DNA of 64,000 bases, taken from the NCBI RefSeq assembly GCF_034258515.1, contig NZ_CP139438.1, forward strand, positions 3,658,001 through 3,722,000, written 5' to 3'. Under the pieces are notes generated by a model that did no database searches, had not been told where the DNA came from, and saw only the letters and a list, made by a program, of their open reading frames with translations. Of this stretch, positions 55,612 through 64,000 are shown piece after piece. The stretch's first letter is position 1. Every line of letters begins with the position of its first letter. The position numbers were made by a program, and so were the translations under genes. Origin of the DNA: Pseudarthrobacter oxydans. GTDB taxonomy: Bacteria; Actinomycetota; Actinomycetes; Actinomycetales; Micrococcaceae.

Positions 55612-55989
55612 ATGGCTGTTGCCCGCCGTCGTATCGACCCGGAGGAAGGCGCCGCCGCCCTCGCCGCCTGGCAGGAAGCCGCCGGCCCGTCGTCGGACGT
55701 TCCTGTCCCGCGAAGCATCCTGGCCACTGCGGTGCGCTACACGCTTGAGGAGGTCACAGCGCGGGCACCGGGCAATTCCGTGGAGGTGCGGGTGCCCCCG
55801 TTCGGCGTCACCCAGTGCGTGGAAGGTCCGCGGCATACGCGCGGCACCCCGCCCAACGTCATAGAGTGCGACGCCGCCACCTGGCTTGCGATGGTTACAG
55901 GCCGGTTGGGCTGGGCGGATGCGGTGGCCGCGCACAAGGTTGCTGCCTCCGGACTCCGGGCCGACCTCTCGGCACTGCTCCCGCTGTAG
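55612..55989 (+). CDS. Sterol carrier-like protein
   Basis: A 125-residue protein of the actinobacterial sterol carrier family (SCP2-like fold, as in the MDMPI C-terminal region). The recognisable core is SILATAVRYTLEEVTARAPG, then EVRVPPFGVTQCVEGPRHTRG and TWLAMVTGRLGWADAV. AAGGA ten bases upstream of the ATG at 55612 supports the start; it follows the asparaginase gene by 58 bp. Ligand unknown. Confidence 0.75.
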   Translation: MAVARRRIDPEEGAAALAAWQEAAGPSSDVPVPRSILATAVRYTLEEVTARAPGNSVEVRVPPFGVTQCVEGPRHTRGTPPNVIECDAATWLAMVTGRLGWADAVAAHKVAASGLRADLSALLPL

Positions 55990-55995
55990 CCGGGC

Positions 55996-56757
55996 TCAGC
56001 CGCGGCCGATGAACGGCATCCCGGCGGCGGTGACCACCACGGACCCCACATTGGCTGTGGGCGGCATGTTGGCCATCATCAGGACGGCACGGGCGGCGTC
56101 CTCCACGGGGAAGGTGGGTTCAACCCGCCGGCTGCCGTCAGCCTGGAGCGCCCCGGCACCCACGCCGATGGTGTCCATGATCTCCGTGGCCGTGTTGCCG
56201 ATGTCGATCTGCCCGCACGTGATCCCGAAGCCCCGCCCGTCCAGCTCGATGCTCTTGGTCAACCCTGTCATGGCATGCTTGGTGACGGCGTAGGCTACCG
56301 TTTTGGGCCGCGGCGAGTGCGCGGAGATGGAGCCGTTGTTGATGATCCGCCCGCCTTGCGGATCCTGCGCCTTCATGGCCCTCACAGCGGCTGCGGCGCA
56401 CAGCATGGAGCCTGTGAGGTTCACTGCCAGGGTGGCGTTCCAGTCCTCCAGCGAGATTTCGTCCACGCTGGCCGCCGGGCCGAACACCCCGGCATTGTTG
56501 AACAGAAAGTCCACCCGGCCCCACTTTTGGCGGGTGGCCTCGAAAAGATTCTCGACGTCGTGGGGCCGGGTGACGTCACAGGTGACCGGCAGGGCGTTCG
56601 GATGGCCGTCCGCCGTCTCGGCAAGCTGTTGTTCCCGCCGCCCGGCGAGGGCGACGGCGTAGCCGTCGGCCAGGAGAAGGCGCGCCACTGCACGGCCAAT
56701 TCCGGAACCCGCTCCGGTGACGACTGCTACGCGCCCCGGTTGCTGGAACTGGTTCAA
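55996..56757 (-). CDS. Short-chain dehydrogenase/reductase
   Basis: A 253-residue classical SDR. The cofactor motif TGAGSGIGRAVA is at residue 14, followed by NNAG near residue 88, the catalytic Ser in NNGSISAH and the YxxxK pair in YAVTKHAM. An Arg-Arg pair at the end of the second strand (AGRREQQ) suggests NADP preference. It is third in the operon after the transporter and racemase genes, so it probably acts on a product of that pathway; substrate unknown. Confidence 0.87.
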   Translation of the reverse strand: MNQFQQPGRVAVVTGAGSGIGRAVARLLLADGYAVALAGRREQQLAETADGHPNALPVTCDVTRPHDVENLFEATRQKWGRVDFLFNNAGVFGPAASVDEISLEDWNATLAVNLTGSMLCAAAAVRAMKAQDPQGGRIINNGSISAHSPRPKTVAYAVTKHAMTGLTKSIELDGRGFGITCGQIDIGNTATEIMDTIGVGAGALQADGSRRVEPTFPVEDAARAVLMMANMPPTANVGSVVVTAAGMPFIGRG

Positions 56758-56781
56758 AGTCTTCTCCTGTACTGCCGGTCG

Positions 56782-57549
56782 CTACGCGTCGGTGGACGCT
56801 GCAGCCTCGAGAGGTGCCGCGACTCCCGCGCTGTTCAGCGGCCAGCCTATGACGGTCTTGGGCCGGGGCGCAGCGTAGGTCCGCACCTTGGAAGTGGACA
56901 GCCGCATGCGGACCAGCGATTCAGCGATGGCCACGGCCGACGCGACACCGTCCACCACGGGCACTCCCGCCCGCTGCCGGATCTGCTCGTCCAGGCCGGC
57001 CATGCCGCCGCAGCCGAGGACAATCACTTCGGCCTTGTCCTGCGTGACGGCCTGCATGGCCTGGCTGATGATGGCTTCCACGGCCCGTTCCGGTTCCTCC
57101 TCAAGTTCCAGGACCGCCATGCCGCTGGCCCGCACCGAGGCGCACCTGGCATCCAGCCCCGCCAGCTTGAGCCGGTCTTCAATGAGCGGAACGGTACGGT
57201 CCAGGGTGGTGACCACGGAGTACTTGTGGCCCAGGAACATCGCCGTGCTGGCTGCGGCTTCGGTGATGTCCACCACCGGGACGTCCAGCAGCTCCTGCAG
57301 CCCCTCCCGTCCGTGCTCGCCGTAGCCTGCCTGGACGACGGCGTCGAACGGTTCCGGGTAGGAAGTCACGGCGTCCATCACAGCGATGGCTGCCAGGTAG
57401 CTCTCGAAGTTGCCTTCGCAGGAGTCCGCCCCGAACCGCGGCGTGATGCCAACGATCTCCGTGCCCGGTGCCGCGATGCTGCGGGCCTGGGCCGCAATGG
57501 AATCCGTCATGGACTGGGTGGTGTTGACGTTCGCAACGAGTATGCGCAT
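56782..57549 (-). CDS. Aspartate/glutamate/hydantoin racemase family protein
   Basis: A 255-residue two-cysteine racemase. The two catalytic cysteines lie in GADSCEGNF and VLGCGGMAGL, and AGYGEHG and VVDGVASAVAIAE are typical of hydantoin or allantoin racemases. The ATG at 57549 gives the family start MRILVANVNTT, with AGGA upstream. It directly follows the NCS1 transporter gene (10 bp), so the transporter may import the racemase substrate, for example a hydantoin or allantoin. Confidence 0.88.
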   Translation of the reverse strand: MRILVANVNTTQSMTDSIAAQARSIAAPGTEIVGITPRFGADSCEGNFESYLAAIAVMDAVTSYPEPFDAVVQAGYGEHGREGLQELLDVPVVDITEAAASTAMFLGHKYSVVTTLDRTVPLIEDRLKLAGLDARCASVRASGMAVLELEEEPERAVEAIISQAMQAVTQDKAEVIVLGCGGMAGLDEQIRQRAGVPVVDGVASAVAIAESLVRMRLSTSKVRTYAAPRPKTVIGWPLNSAGVAAPLEAAASTDA

Positions 57550-57559
57550 CAGGGGATCC

Positions 57560-59031
57560 TTAGTGTTTGCTGGCGACGGCGATGGCCTCGCCGTCGCGGT
57601 CTTCGAGCCGCTGCGAGCGGTCCGCGATGAAGAAGTACACAACGGCTGCGATGCCGGCGGCGAAGAACCAGGCGAACGGTGCTGCCGCCGCCAGCGCCGG
57701 GATGAAGGCGATGAGGAGCGCCAGGACGGCGGCCGGCACCATGGCGATGATGGCCCTGGGGTTGACGCCGTTCTTGTAGTAGTAGGCGCCGGCAGCAGAT
57801 GCGGTGTACAGCTCGGGAACGTTGACCTTGCCGCGGCGGATCAGCCAGTAAGGATGACCAGGCCGATGACGGCGCTGACGATGGCAGCCTTGCGGAAGTC
57901 CAGGTGTTTGGGGAACAGGTTGGTGAGGGCATAGACCGGAGCCACGAAGTTGGCCATGAGGTTCACCGCGATGGTCAGGATCAGCAGGGCCAGGCATGCC
58001 AGGACCAGGAAGAGCGTGTTGGGGATGGTCTGGACGATGTCCGAGGGGCTCTCGATGATGGTGCCGTTGATTTTGAACTGCCCTCCCGCCATCACGACGA
58101 CGATGGCGCCGAAGACGAGCATGTTGATGGGAATGCCCCAGAAGTTTCCGCTGACCACGGCCTTCTTGGAGACGGCGGACCGGGTGAAGTCGCAGAAGTT
58201 CAGGACGAATGTGCCGTAGATGGAGACCCAGAGGGCGCCGCCGGCGAAGATTGTCAGCCACATTTGCGGCCCTTCGAGGGCGTTGTCCGAGGACCAGGCA
58301 ATGGCGCCGCCCGCTTCCATGAAGATCCAGACGGCGATGGCGGCCATGGTGACCAGGATGATCGGGCCTGCGAAGGCCTCATACTTGCGGATCATTTCCA
58401 TGCCGAAGCTCACGATGACCAGCTGGACAACCCAAAGGATGATGAACGCGATCCATCCCAGGGTGGACAGCCCCAGGATGGAGTCCTTGTCCAGCTCGCC
58501 GAGGGGCGGGAACACGGCCACGAGCATCACCCGGAAGACCACCGAGGCCAGGTAGGTCTGGATGCCGAACCAGGCCACGGCGACGGCGCCGCGGAGCAGG
58601 CTGGCGATTTGGGCGCCGCGGATGCCGAAGCTGATCCTGCTCATCACCGGGAATGGGACGCCGGTTTTGACGCCCATGAATCCGGAGAGGTTCAGGAGGC
58701 CGAAGAGCAGGGCGGCTCCGATGCCGAGTGCCAGCAGTATCTGCCAGCCGCCAAGGCCCAGGGCGAAGAGTCCGATGGCAAAGGCGTAGTTTCCGAGGCT
58801 GTGGACATCATTGGCCCACAGGGTGAAGATGCTGTAGCCGGACCAGCTGCGGCCGGCACGCTTGGTGGGGGCAAGGTCCGCGTTGTAAAGGGTGGGGCTG
58901 ATGGCCTGCCCTGATGCTGCGCTGGCTGATTCGCACAGGGCTTCGACACGTTCGGCGGAGTGGGCTGAGGAATCTGACGGCGTTGTCAGGTCAGGAGCCA
59001 TATCAACGCCCGTCGGGGGAGGGGTCTGCAT
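57560..59031 (-). pseudogene. NCS1 family nucleobase/hydantoin/allantoin transporter, frameshifted
   Basis: The first 396 codons (59031 to 57841) give an NCS1 permease: cytoplasmic tail, SWSGYSIFTLWANDVHSLGN, and about ten helices. The frame then stops early (TGA at 57841-57843). A different frame continues the same protein with PYWLIRRGKVNVPELYTASAAG and two more helices to the TAA at 57560-57562. Restoring one C (minus strand, near 57852) rejoins VIGLVI to PYWLIRR and gives about 490 residues, the normal length. It is either a one-base deletion or a sequence error. The start has GGAG seven bases upstream. First gene of the transporter/racemase/dehydrogenase operon. Confidence 0.8.
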
Positions 59032-59097
59032 GGGGGATCTCCGGTTCTGGAAAGGTTTCGCTGCGGTGAGCCCTGGCTGGACAGGCCGGTTCTGTTA

Positions 59098-59112
59098 TTC
59101 CGCATTGCGAAA
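59098..59112. promoter_or_regulatory. Candidate operator (IclR-like palindrome) of the NCS1/racemase operon
   Basis: TTCCGCATTGCGAAA pairs six of seven positions around a central T, 67 bp before the transporter start. Its form resembles operators of IclR-family regulators in actinobacteria; no such regulator gene is in the window. Confidence 0.4.
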
Positions 59113-59245
59113 TCTTGATATTGAATGGTGAAAAAAGGTTATGACGTGGATCACCCGCCGTCAAGGTGCCCAGCGAACGGCGCCAGTCACAAACGCGATC
59201 TTCCCGCCGGACGGCCTTCTTCCCTGAGCGAAGGGGCGGGAGCGT

Positions 59246-59274
59246 TTGACCGGCCGTGACCGGCTCACTAATCT
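59246..59274 (+). promoter_or_regulatory. Promoter of aceE
   Basis: TTGACC (59246-59251), 17-base spacer, TAATCT (59269-59274), giving a start near 59281. Confidence 0.55.
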
Positions 59275-59283
59275 CGTATAGCA

Positions 59284-59303
59284 ATAATGTTTTCCCACAT
59301 TAT
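59284..59303. promoter_or_regulatory. Inverted repeat at the aceE transcription start
   Basis: ATAATG and CATTAT, perfect 6-bp arms separated by eight bases, just downstream of the predicted start point; a possible repressor site. It lies in unusually A/T-rich DNA for this genome. Confidence 0.4.
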
Positions 59304-59343
59304 GAAATTAATTGCCCAGCATTCAAAGATGAAAGAGGCTGCC

Positions 59344-62109
59344 GTGGCTGCAGGGGAAGATACCTCCCATATCCTCAGCGGGTTGACTAACCAGCTGCCT
59401 GATCGTGATCCCGAAGAGACTGCCGAGTGGGTTGAGTCCCTGGATGCATTGATCAGGGAACAGGGCACCGAGCGTGCCCAATTCATCATGCGGAGCCTGC
59501 TGCAGCGTGCCGGCGCGCAGAGCGTCGGGGTGCCGATGGTGACCACCACCGATTACGTGAACACCATCCCGGTGGACCAGGAAGCGGAATTCCCGGGCAA
59601 CGAGGAATTCGAGCGCCGTTACCGGGCGTACATGCGCTGGAACGCTGCGGTGATGGTCCACCGGGCCCAGCGGGCGAACATCGGCGTGGGCGGACACATC
59701 TCCACTTACGCCGGGGCCGCGACCCTGTACGAGGTCGGGTTCAACCACTTCTTCCGGGGCAAGGACCACCCCGGCGGCGGGGACCAGGTCTTCTTCCAGG
59801 GCCACGCCTCCCCCGGCATGTACGCCCGCGCGTTCATGGAAGGCCGGCTCTCCGAGGAGGACCTGGACGGGTTCCGGCAGGAAAAGTCCCGCGAGGGCCA
59901 CGCCCTGTCCTCCTACCCGCATCCGCGCCTGATGCCGCACTTCTGGGAATTCCCCACCGTGTCCATGGGCATCGGGCCGATGAACGCGATCTACCAGGCC
60001 CAGTCCAACCGGTACCTGCACAACCGCGGCCTGAAGGACACCAGTGACCAGCAGGTCTGGGCGTTCCTCGGCGACGGCGAAATGGACGAGCCCGAGTCCC
60101 GCGGCCTGCTCCAGCTCGCCGCGAACGAGAACCTGGACAACCTCAACTTCGTGATCAACTGCAACCTCCAGCGCCTGGACGGGCCCGTGCGGGGCAACGG
60201 CAAGATCATGCAGGAACTCGAAGCGTTCTTCCGCGGTGCGGGCTGGAACGTCATCAAGGTCGTCTGGGGCCGGGAATGGGACGACCTCCTCACCAAGGAC
60301 ACCGACGGGTCGCTGGTGAAGATCATGAACGAAACCCCGGACGGGGACTACCAGACCTACAAGGCCGAATCCGGCGGGTTCGTCCGCGAACACTTCTTCG
60401 GCAAGACCCCGCAGACCAAGGACATGGTCGCGGACCTCACCGACGACCAGATCTGGAACCTCAAGCGCGGCGGCCACGACTACCGCAAGGTCTACGCCGC
60501 CTACAAGGCAGCCACCGAATTCAAGGGCAAGCCCACCGTCATCCTGGCCAAGACCGTCAAGGGCTACGGCCTCGGACCGCACTTCGAGGGCCGCAACGCG
60601 ACCCACCAGATGAAGAAACTCACCCTGGATGACCTGAAGAAATTCCGCGACCACCTGCGGATCCCTATTACCGATGCGCAACTGGAAGCGGATCCCTATT
60701 CCCCGCCGTACTTCCACCCCGGGCATGATGCACCGGAGATCGTGTACCTCCATGAACGGCGGAAGGCGCTGGGCGGCGCCGTCCCTGAACGCCGGTCCTC
60801 CCATGATGCCGTTGCGCTGCCGGATCCCAAGACGTTTGATGTTGCCAAACGCGGCTCGGGCAAACAGCAGGCCGCCACCACCATGGCCTTTGTCAGGCTC
60901 CTGAAAGACCTGATCCGGGACAGGAACTTCGGGCACAGGATTGTGCCCATCGTCCCGGACGAATCGAGGACGTTCGGCATGGACGCGTTCTTCCCCACGG
61001 CCAAGATCTACAACCCGGGCGGCCAGAACTACCTCTCCGTAGACCGCGACCTGGTCCTGGCCTACAAGGAATCCGCCCAAGGCCAGCTGATCCACCCCGG
61101 CATCAACGAAGCCGGCGCCGTCGCAGCTTTCACCGCCGCCGGCACCGCCTACGCCACCCACGGCGTGCCCCTGGTCCCGGTCTACGTGTTCTACTCCATG
61201 TTCGGCTTCCAGCGCACCGGCGACGCCTTCTGGGCCGCAGCGGACCAAATGACCCGCGGCTTCATCATCGGCGCCACCGCAGGACGGACCACCCTCACCG
61301 GCGAAGGACTCCAGCACGCCGACGGCCACTCCCCCCTGCTCGCCTCCACCAACCCCGCCGTCGTCACCTACGACCCCGCCTACGGCTACGAAATGGGCCA
61401 CATCATCCGCGACGGCATCGAACGCATGTACGGGCGGGCCGCAAGCGGCGAAGGAACCGGAGCTGCATCCGATCCAAACCTGATGTACTACCTCACCGTC
61501 TACAATGAGCCGATTACTCAGCCCGCCGAGCCTGAGAACCTCGACGTCAACGGTGTATTGAAAGGCATCTACCGGGTATCGGCGTCGGACCTTGCAGGAC
61601 CGAAGGCCCAGATCCTCGCCTCCGGCGTCTCCGTCCCCTGGGCCCTCGAAGCCCAGCGGATCCTCGCCGAAGACTGGTCAGTCTCCGCCGACGTCTGGTC
61701 CGTCACGTCCTGGAACGAACTGCGCCGCGACGGCCTCGCCGCCGAAGAGGAAGCCTTCCTCAACCCCGGCGAACCCGCCCGCGTCCCCTTCGTCACCCGG
61801 CAGCTCGAAGGAGCCACCGGCCCCGTCGTCGCCGTGTCCGACTACATGAAAGCCGTCCCCGACCAGATCCGGCAATTCGTGCCCAACGAATTCGCCACCC
61901 TCGGCGCCGACGGCTTCGGCTTCTCCGACACCCGCGCCGCCGCCCGCCGCTTCTTCAAGAACGACACCCACTCCATCGTGGTGAAGACACTGCAAATGCT
62001 CGCGGCGAGGGGCGAGGTCGAGGAGGCGGCGCCGTCGTACGCCATGGACCGCTACAAACTCCTGGACGTCAGCGCCGGGACCACCGGAGGGGCCGGCGGC
62101 GACGCCTGA
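59344..62109 (+). CDS. aceE: Pyruvate dehydrogenase E1 component (homodimeric type)
   Basis: Thiamine-diphosphate enzyme that decarboxylates pyruvate and passes the acetyl group to E2. The 921-residue protein has the ThDP motif beginning [10 protein letters not shown] and ending near FVINCN, plus [18 protein letters not shown] and the C-terminal transketolase-like region ([28 protein letters not shown]). The GTG at 59344 ([13 protein letters not shown]) matches the family N-terminus and has AGAGG six bases upstream; ATG codons at 59287, 59302 and 59329 are alternatives. E2 and E3 genes are not nearby. Codon use is uneven along the gene. Confidence 0.94.
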   Translation: MAAGEDTSHILSGLTNQLPDRDPEETAEWVESLDALIREQGTERAQFIMRSLLQRAGAQSVGVPMVTTTDYVNTIPVDQEAEFPGNEEFERRYRAYMRWNAAVMVHRAQRANIGVGGHISTYAGAATLYEVGFNHFFRGKDHPGGGDQVFFQGHASPGMYARAFMEGRLSEEDLDGFRQEKSREGHALSSYPHPRLMPHFWEFPTVSMGIGPMNAIYQAQSNRYLHNRGLKDTSDQQVWAFLGDGEMDEPESRGLLQLAANENLDNLNFVINCNLQRLDGPVRGNGKIMQELEAFFRGAGWNVIKVVWGREWDDLLTKDTDGSLVKIMNETPDGDYQTYKAESGGFVREHFFGKTPQTKDMVADLTDDQIWNLKRGGHDYRKVYAAYKAATEFKGKPTVILAKTVKGYGLGPHFEGRNATHQMKKLTLDDLKKFRDHLRIPITDAQLEADPYSPPYFHPGHDAPEIVYLHERRKALGGAVPERRSSHDAVALPDPKTFDVAKRGSGKQQAATTMAFVRLLKDLIRDRNFGHRIVPIVPDESRTFGMDAFFPTAKIYNPGGQNYLSVDRDLVLAYKESAQGQLIHPGINEAGAVAAFTAAGTAYATHGVPLVPVYVFYSMFGFQRTGDAFWAAADQMTRGFIIGATAGRTTLTGEGLQHADGHSPLLASTNPAVVTYDPAYGYEMGHIIRDGIERMYGRAASGEGTGAASDPNLMYYLTVYNEPITQPAEPENLDVNGVLKGIYRVSASDLAGPKAQILASGVSVPWALEAQRILAEDWSVSADVWSVTSWNELRRDGLAAEEEAFLNPGEPARVPFVTRQLEGATGPVVAVSDYMKAVPDQIRQFVPNEFATLGADGFGFSDTRAAARRFFKNDTHSIVVKTLQMLAARGEVEEAAPSYAMDRYKLLDVSAGTTGGAGGDA

Positions 62110-62133
62110 GACAACAAGGGTTAGGGTGTGGCT

Positions 62134-62763
62134 ATGCGGAACACGGAGGCGGCGGACACCACCGGCGTTGTGCTCGCGGCCGGCGGCGGCGCCAGGCTGG
62201 GACGCGGTCCCAAGGCGCTGCTCCCCTACCGTGGCCGGCCCCTGGTGGAAGCGGTCGCTGAAGCGCTGCTCGACGGAGGCTGCCGCGAGGTTGTGGTGGT
62301 GCTCGGCGCGGGTGCCCACGACGTCCTGGCCGCCGCCAGGCTGGACGGCTGCCGCACGGTGGTGAACCATGAATGGCAGTCAGGGATGGGGAGTTCCCTC
62401 CTGCTGGGCAACGCCGCCGCCGATCCCCGGGACCACCTGATGATTGCCCTCGTGGACCAGCCCGGCCTGTCTTCCCTGGCGGTGGCGCGGCTGCTTGCGT
62501 CCCACAGTCCGGGCCGGGTCACCGCAGCCGCGTACGACGACGGCGCTGCCGCAGCGCAGGGTGGGGACGGCGGGCTCCGCCGCGGCCACCCCCTGGTGAT
62601 CGATGCCTCCCTGCGCCAGGCCGTGGCTGCAACCGTGACGGGCGATGCCGGGGCGCGCGCCTTCCTGCGTAACCACCCGGAACTGGTGGACGAGGTGGAT
62701 TGCAGTGATCTCTCCAGCGGCCTGGATGTTGATACGCCGGAGCAGCTCTACCTGCTGGACTAG
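62134..62763 (+). CDS. MobA-like NTP transferase (molybdenum cofactor cytidylyl/guanylyltransferase family)
   Basis: A 209-residue nucleotidyltransferase. The signature VVLAAGGGARLGRGPKALLP is at the N-terminus, followed by VVVVLGAGAHDV, NHEWQSGMGSSL and the metal-binding LVDQPGLSS. This fits the MocA/MobA family that adds CMP or GMP to molybdopterin. The ATG at 62134 is preferred over the GTG at 62128 because TAGGGT ends six bases before it (leaderless type). It starts 24 bp after aceE. It could serve the molybdopterin oxidoreductase at 52.9 kb, but that is inference. Confidence 0.83.
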   Translation: MRNTEAADTTGVVLAAGGGARLGRGPKALLPYRGRPLVEAVAEALLDGGCREVVVVLGAGAHDVLAAARLDGCRTVVNHEWQSGMGSSLLLGNAAADPRDHLMIALVDQPGLSSLAVARLLASHSPGRVTAAAYDDGAAAAQGGDGGLRRGHPLVIDASLRQAVAATVTGDAGARAFLRNHPELVDEVDCSDLSSGLDVDTPEQLYLLD

Positions 62764-62765
62764 CC

Positions 62766-63431
62766 CTACGTGCTGGGCTGGGTGGTGATGCTTCCGGCCA
62801 GGAGCAACTCCTCCAGACCGCGCTTGAAGCCCGAGCGTCCGCCGTGGGCCGGATGCCGGACCTTGGGCGCATCCATTCCGCTGGCCAGCAGGCTTCGGTG
62901 CGCGACGTTTCCCACGGCCACCACGGTTTGGATGGCGAACAGTTCCGCCAGCTCCTGCCAAAACAGAGTTCCCAGCCGGGCTTCGGCAGCCGTTGGCGTC
63001 CGGTTGGACTGCGGCTTCCCCGGAACATGGGTATGCCAAGGGCACGCGCTCCACAGCAGGGGAAGGAACTGCAGCTCCGCCAGGACGCCCCACATCACCG
63101 TTGCGGTGGGCTCGGCCGCAACAACCGCCGCCTCCGGCGGCAATGCGTAGCCCTTGCCCGGCCCGAACAGGCCGAAGGAGTTGGCCGGCCCCTGGAACAT
63201 GGTGCGGTTGGTGAAGGGGACACCGGTGATCCGCATTCCCCTGAAGCCCGGGGCTTCGCCCAACAGGAGCACCTTCGGCGAGCGGTCCCCCATCTCCTCC
63301 AGGTAAAGCTCCAGGTTGCGCCGGCGCACGGCGTTCTCCGGGACACTGTGGTCAAAGAAGTTGTTGCGTCCCGGAACCGTGGGCACGGCTGCGAGCCGTT
63401 CCACGAAGCCGCCGGCGGCAGGCGCTTTCAT
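62766..63431 (-). CDS. Uracil-DNA glycosylase superfamily protein
   Basis: A 221-residue protein. LLLGEAPGFRGMRITGVPF at residues 55-73 has the GEAPG motif 1 of the UDG superfamily (families 4/5-like), and VRHPAHGG near residue 195 replaces the usual HPS motif 2. VVAVGNVAHRSL is the beta strand before it. No cysteine cluster of the iron-sulphur kind is evident, so it belongs to a less studied branch. It is convergent with the nucleotidyltransferase gene, with a 2-bp gap. Catalytic specificity cannot be assigned. Confidence 0.8.
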   Translation of the reverse strand: MKAPAAGGFVERLAAVPTVPGRNNFFDHSVPENAVRRRNLELYLEEMGDRSPKVLLLGEAPGFRGMRITGVPFTNRTMFQGPANSFGLFGPGKGYALPPEAAVVAAEPTATVMWGVLAELQFLPLLWSACPWHTHVPGKPQSNRTPTAAEARLGTLFWQELAELFAIQTVVAVGNVAHRSLLASGMDAPKVRHPAHGGRSGFKRGLEELLLAGSITTQPST

Positions 63432-63467
63432 CTGCAGTGTTCCCGGAACCCCCAGGAGTCCTGCACG

Positions 63468-64000
63468 CTACCAGCGCGGGTGGATGGCTTCGCGGAAGTA
63501 GTGGTCGTAAATCCAGCGGACCCCGGCGTCGAACTCTTCGCTGACGGCCACGGAAGCCGCGGCAGCGTTCGCCGCTGCCTGGTCCACGTTCCGCGCCCCG
63601 GGGATCACGGTGGTGACGCCGTCCTGCGCGGCAATCCAGGCGATGGCTGCCTGGGCCGTGGTGGCACCGGCAGGCACAAGCTGCTCGAACTCGGCCACGG
63701 CCTTCAGCCCCAGCTCATAGTCCACGCCGGAGAAGGTCTCGCCGACGTCGAAGGAGCCACCGTTGCGGTTGTAGTTCCTGTGGTCGTTCTCCGCGAAGGT
63801 GGTTTCCTTGGTGTATTTGCCCGAGAGCAGCCCCGAAGCCAGCGGCACCCGGGCAATGATCCCGACGTTGGCAGCTTTCGCTGCGGGCAGGACTTCGTCG
63901 AGGGGCTTGAGCCGGAAGGCGTTCAGGATGATCTGGACGGAGGCGGTGCCCGGGTGCCGGATCGCTTCCAGCGCCTCATCCGTGCGCTCCACGCTGACGC
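63468..64000 (-). CDS. Aldo/keto reductase, C-terminal part (runs off the window)
   Basis: The last 177 codons of an aldo/keto reductase; the N-terminus lies beyond 64000. Visible are IILNAFRLKPLDEVLPAAKA, the strand GIIARVPLASGLLSGKY and the cofactor-binding WIAAQDGVTTVIPGARNVDQ, typical of the AKR12/YajO-like group using NADPH. The catalytic Asp-Tyr-Lys-His region is outside the window. The C-terminus ends REAIHPRW. Substrate unknown. Confidence 0.9.
   Translation of the reverse strand, partial: VSVERTDEALEAIRHPGTASVQIILNAFRLKPLDEVLPAAKAANVGIIARVPLASGLLSGKYTKETTFAENDHRNYNRNGGSFDVGETFSGVDYELGLKAVAEFEQLVPAGATTAQAAIAWIAAQDGVTTVIPGARNVDQAAANAAAASVAVSEEFDAGVRWIYDHYFREAIHPRW

Larger units (their letters stand above)
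59032..59343. other. 312-bp divergent control region between the NCS1 transporter and aceE
   Basis: No gene seen. It holds a nearly perfect palindrome TTCCGCATTGCGAAA (59098-59112, centre T59105) upstream of the transporter, the aceE promoter (59246-59274) and an inverted repeat at the aceE transcription start (59284-59303). Confidence 0.7.

Overview
The window is high-GC, densely coded DNA from an actinobacterium, most likely a Micrococcaceae member of the Arthrobacter/Pseudarthrobacter type (judged from protein style and gene order; no 16S gene is present). Much of the gene order matches what I remember of the Mycobacterium tuberculosis topA-to-ponA2 neighbourhood: topA, a DEAH helicase, a Tad-type pilus/secretion cluster, nth with a CoA pyrophosphatase, acs, marP, crp, a RidA-like gene with a DUF4177 gene, a class A penicillin-binding protein and a metallophosphoesterase. 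I see no insertion sequence, prophage or CRISPR array.

Layout. 1-8.5 kb: topA (partial), a methyltransferase, two related lipoproteins, trhO, an acetyltransferase and the helicase. 8.6-13.9 kb: a seven-gene Tad cluster on the minus strand, six of whose genes form two runs of 4-base overlaps. 14-19 kb: a family A DNA polymerase, a DUF1508 protein, a NUDIX enzyme, nth and a membrane protein. 19.4-21.4 kb: acs behind a probable Crp site. 21.5-37 kb: a carbohydrate block inserted in the otherwise conserved neighbourhood. It has a DeoR regulator, a GH42 beta-galactosidase operon and a GH36 alpha-galactosidase operon. Each operon has its own LacI-type repressor, two permeases and a binding lipoprotein, and neither has its own ABC ATPase. 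Paired operators lie exactly where the repressors should act.

37-44.8 kb: aroQ, marP, crp, a NUDIX/RidA/DUF4177 operon, the penicillin-binding protein and a phosphoesterase. 44.9-48.6 kb: a heterodimeric ABC exporter with one degenerate ATP site and a near-perfect Crp site upstream. 48.7-50.5 kb: tRNA-Pro, then the most unusual locus in the window. A 75-residue secreted precursor carries the octapeptide TGNWPDPV twice, once at its C-terminus, and is divergent from a helix-turn-helix/TPR regulator. The two peptide copies are identical in protein but differ at six of eight codons. This looks like a peptide-pheromone/receptor pair of the RRNPP kind, not usually described in this phylum.

50.5-64 kb: purD-purC, a membrane-anchored molybdopterin oxidoreductase, an asparaginase, a sterol-carrier-like protein, an operon of NCS1 transporter (frameshifted), hydantoin-type racemase and short-chain dehydrogenase, then aceE, a MobA-like nucleotidyltransferase, a uracil-DNA glycosylase and a partial aldo/keto reductase.

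About ten genes have a TANNNT box 6-7 bases before the start codon and no evident Shine-Dalgarno, so leaderless translation looks common here. Two kinds of long extragenic palindromes are present at 37.0 and 39.8 kb.
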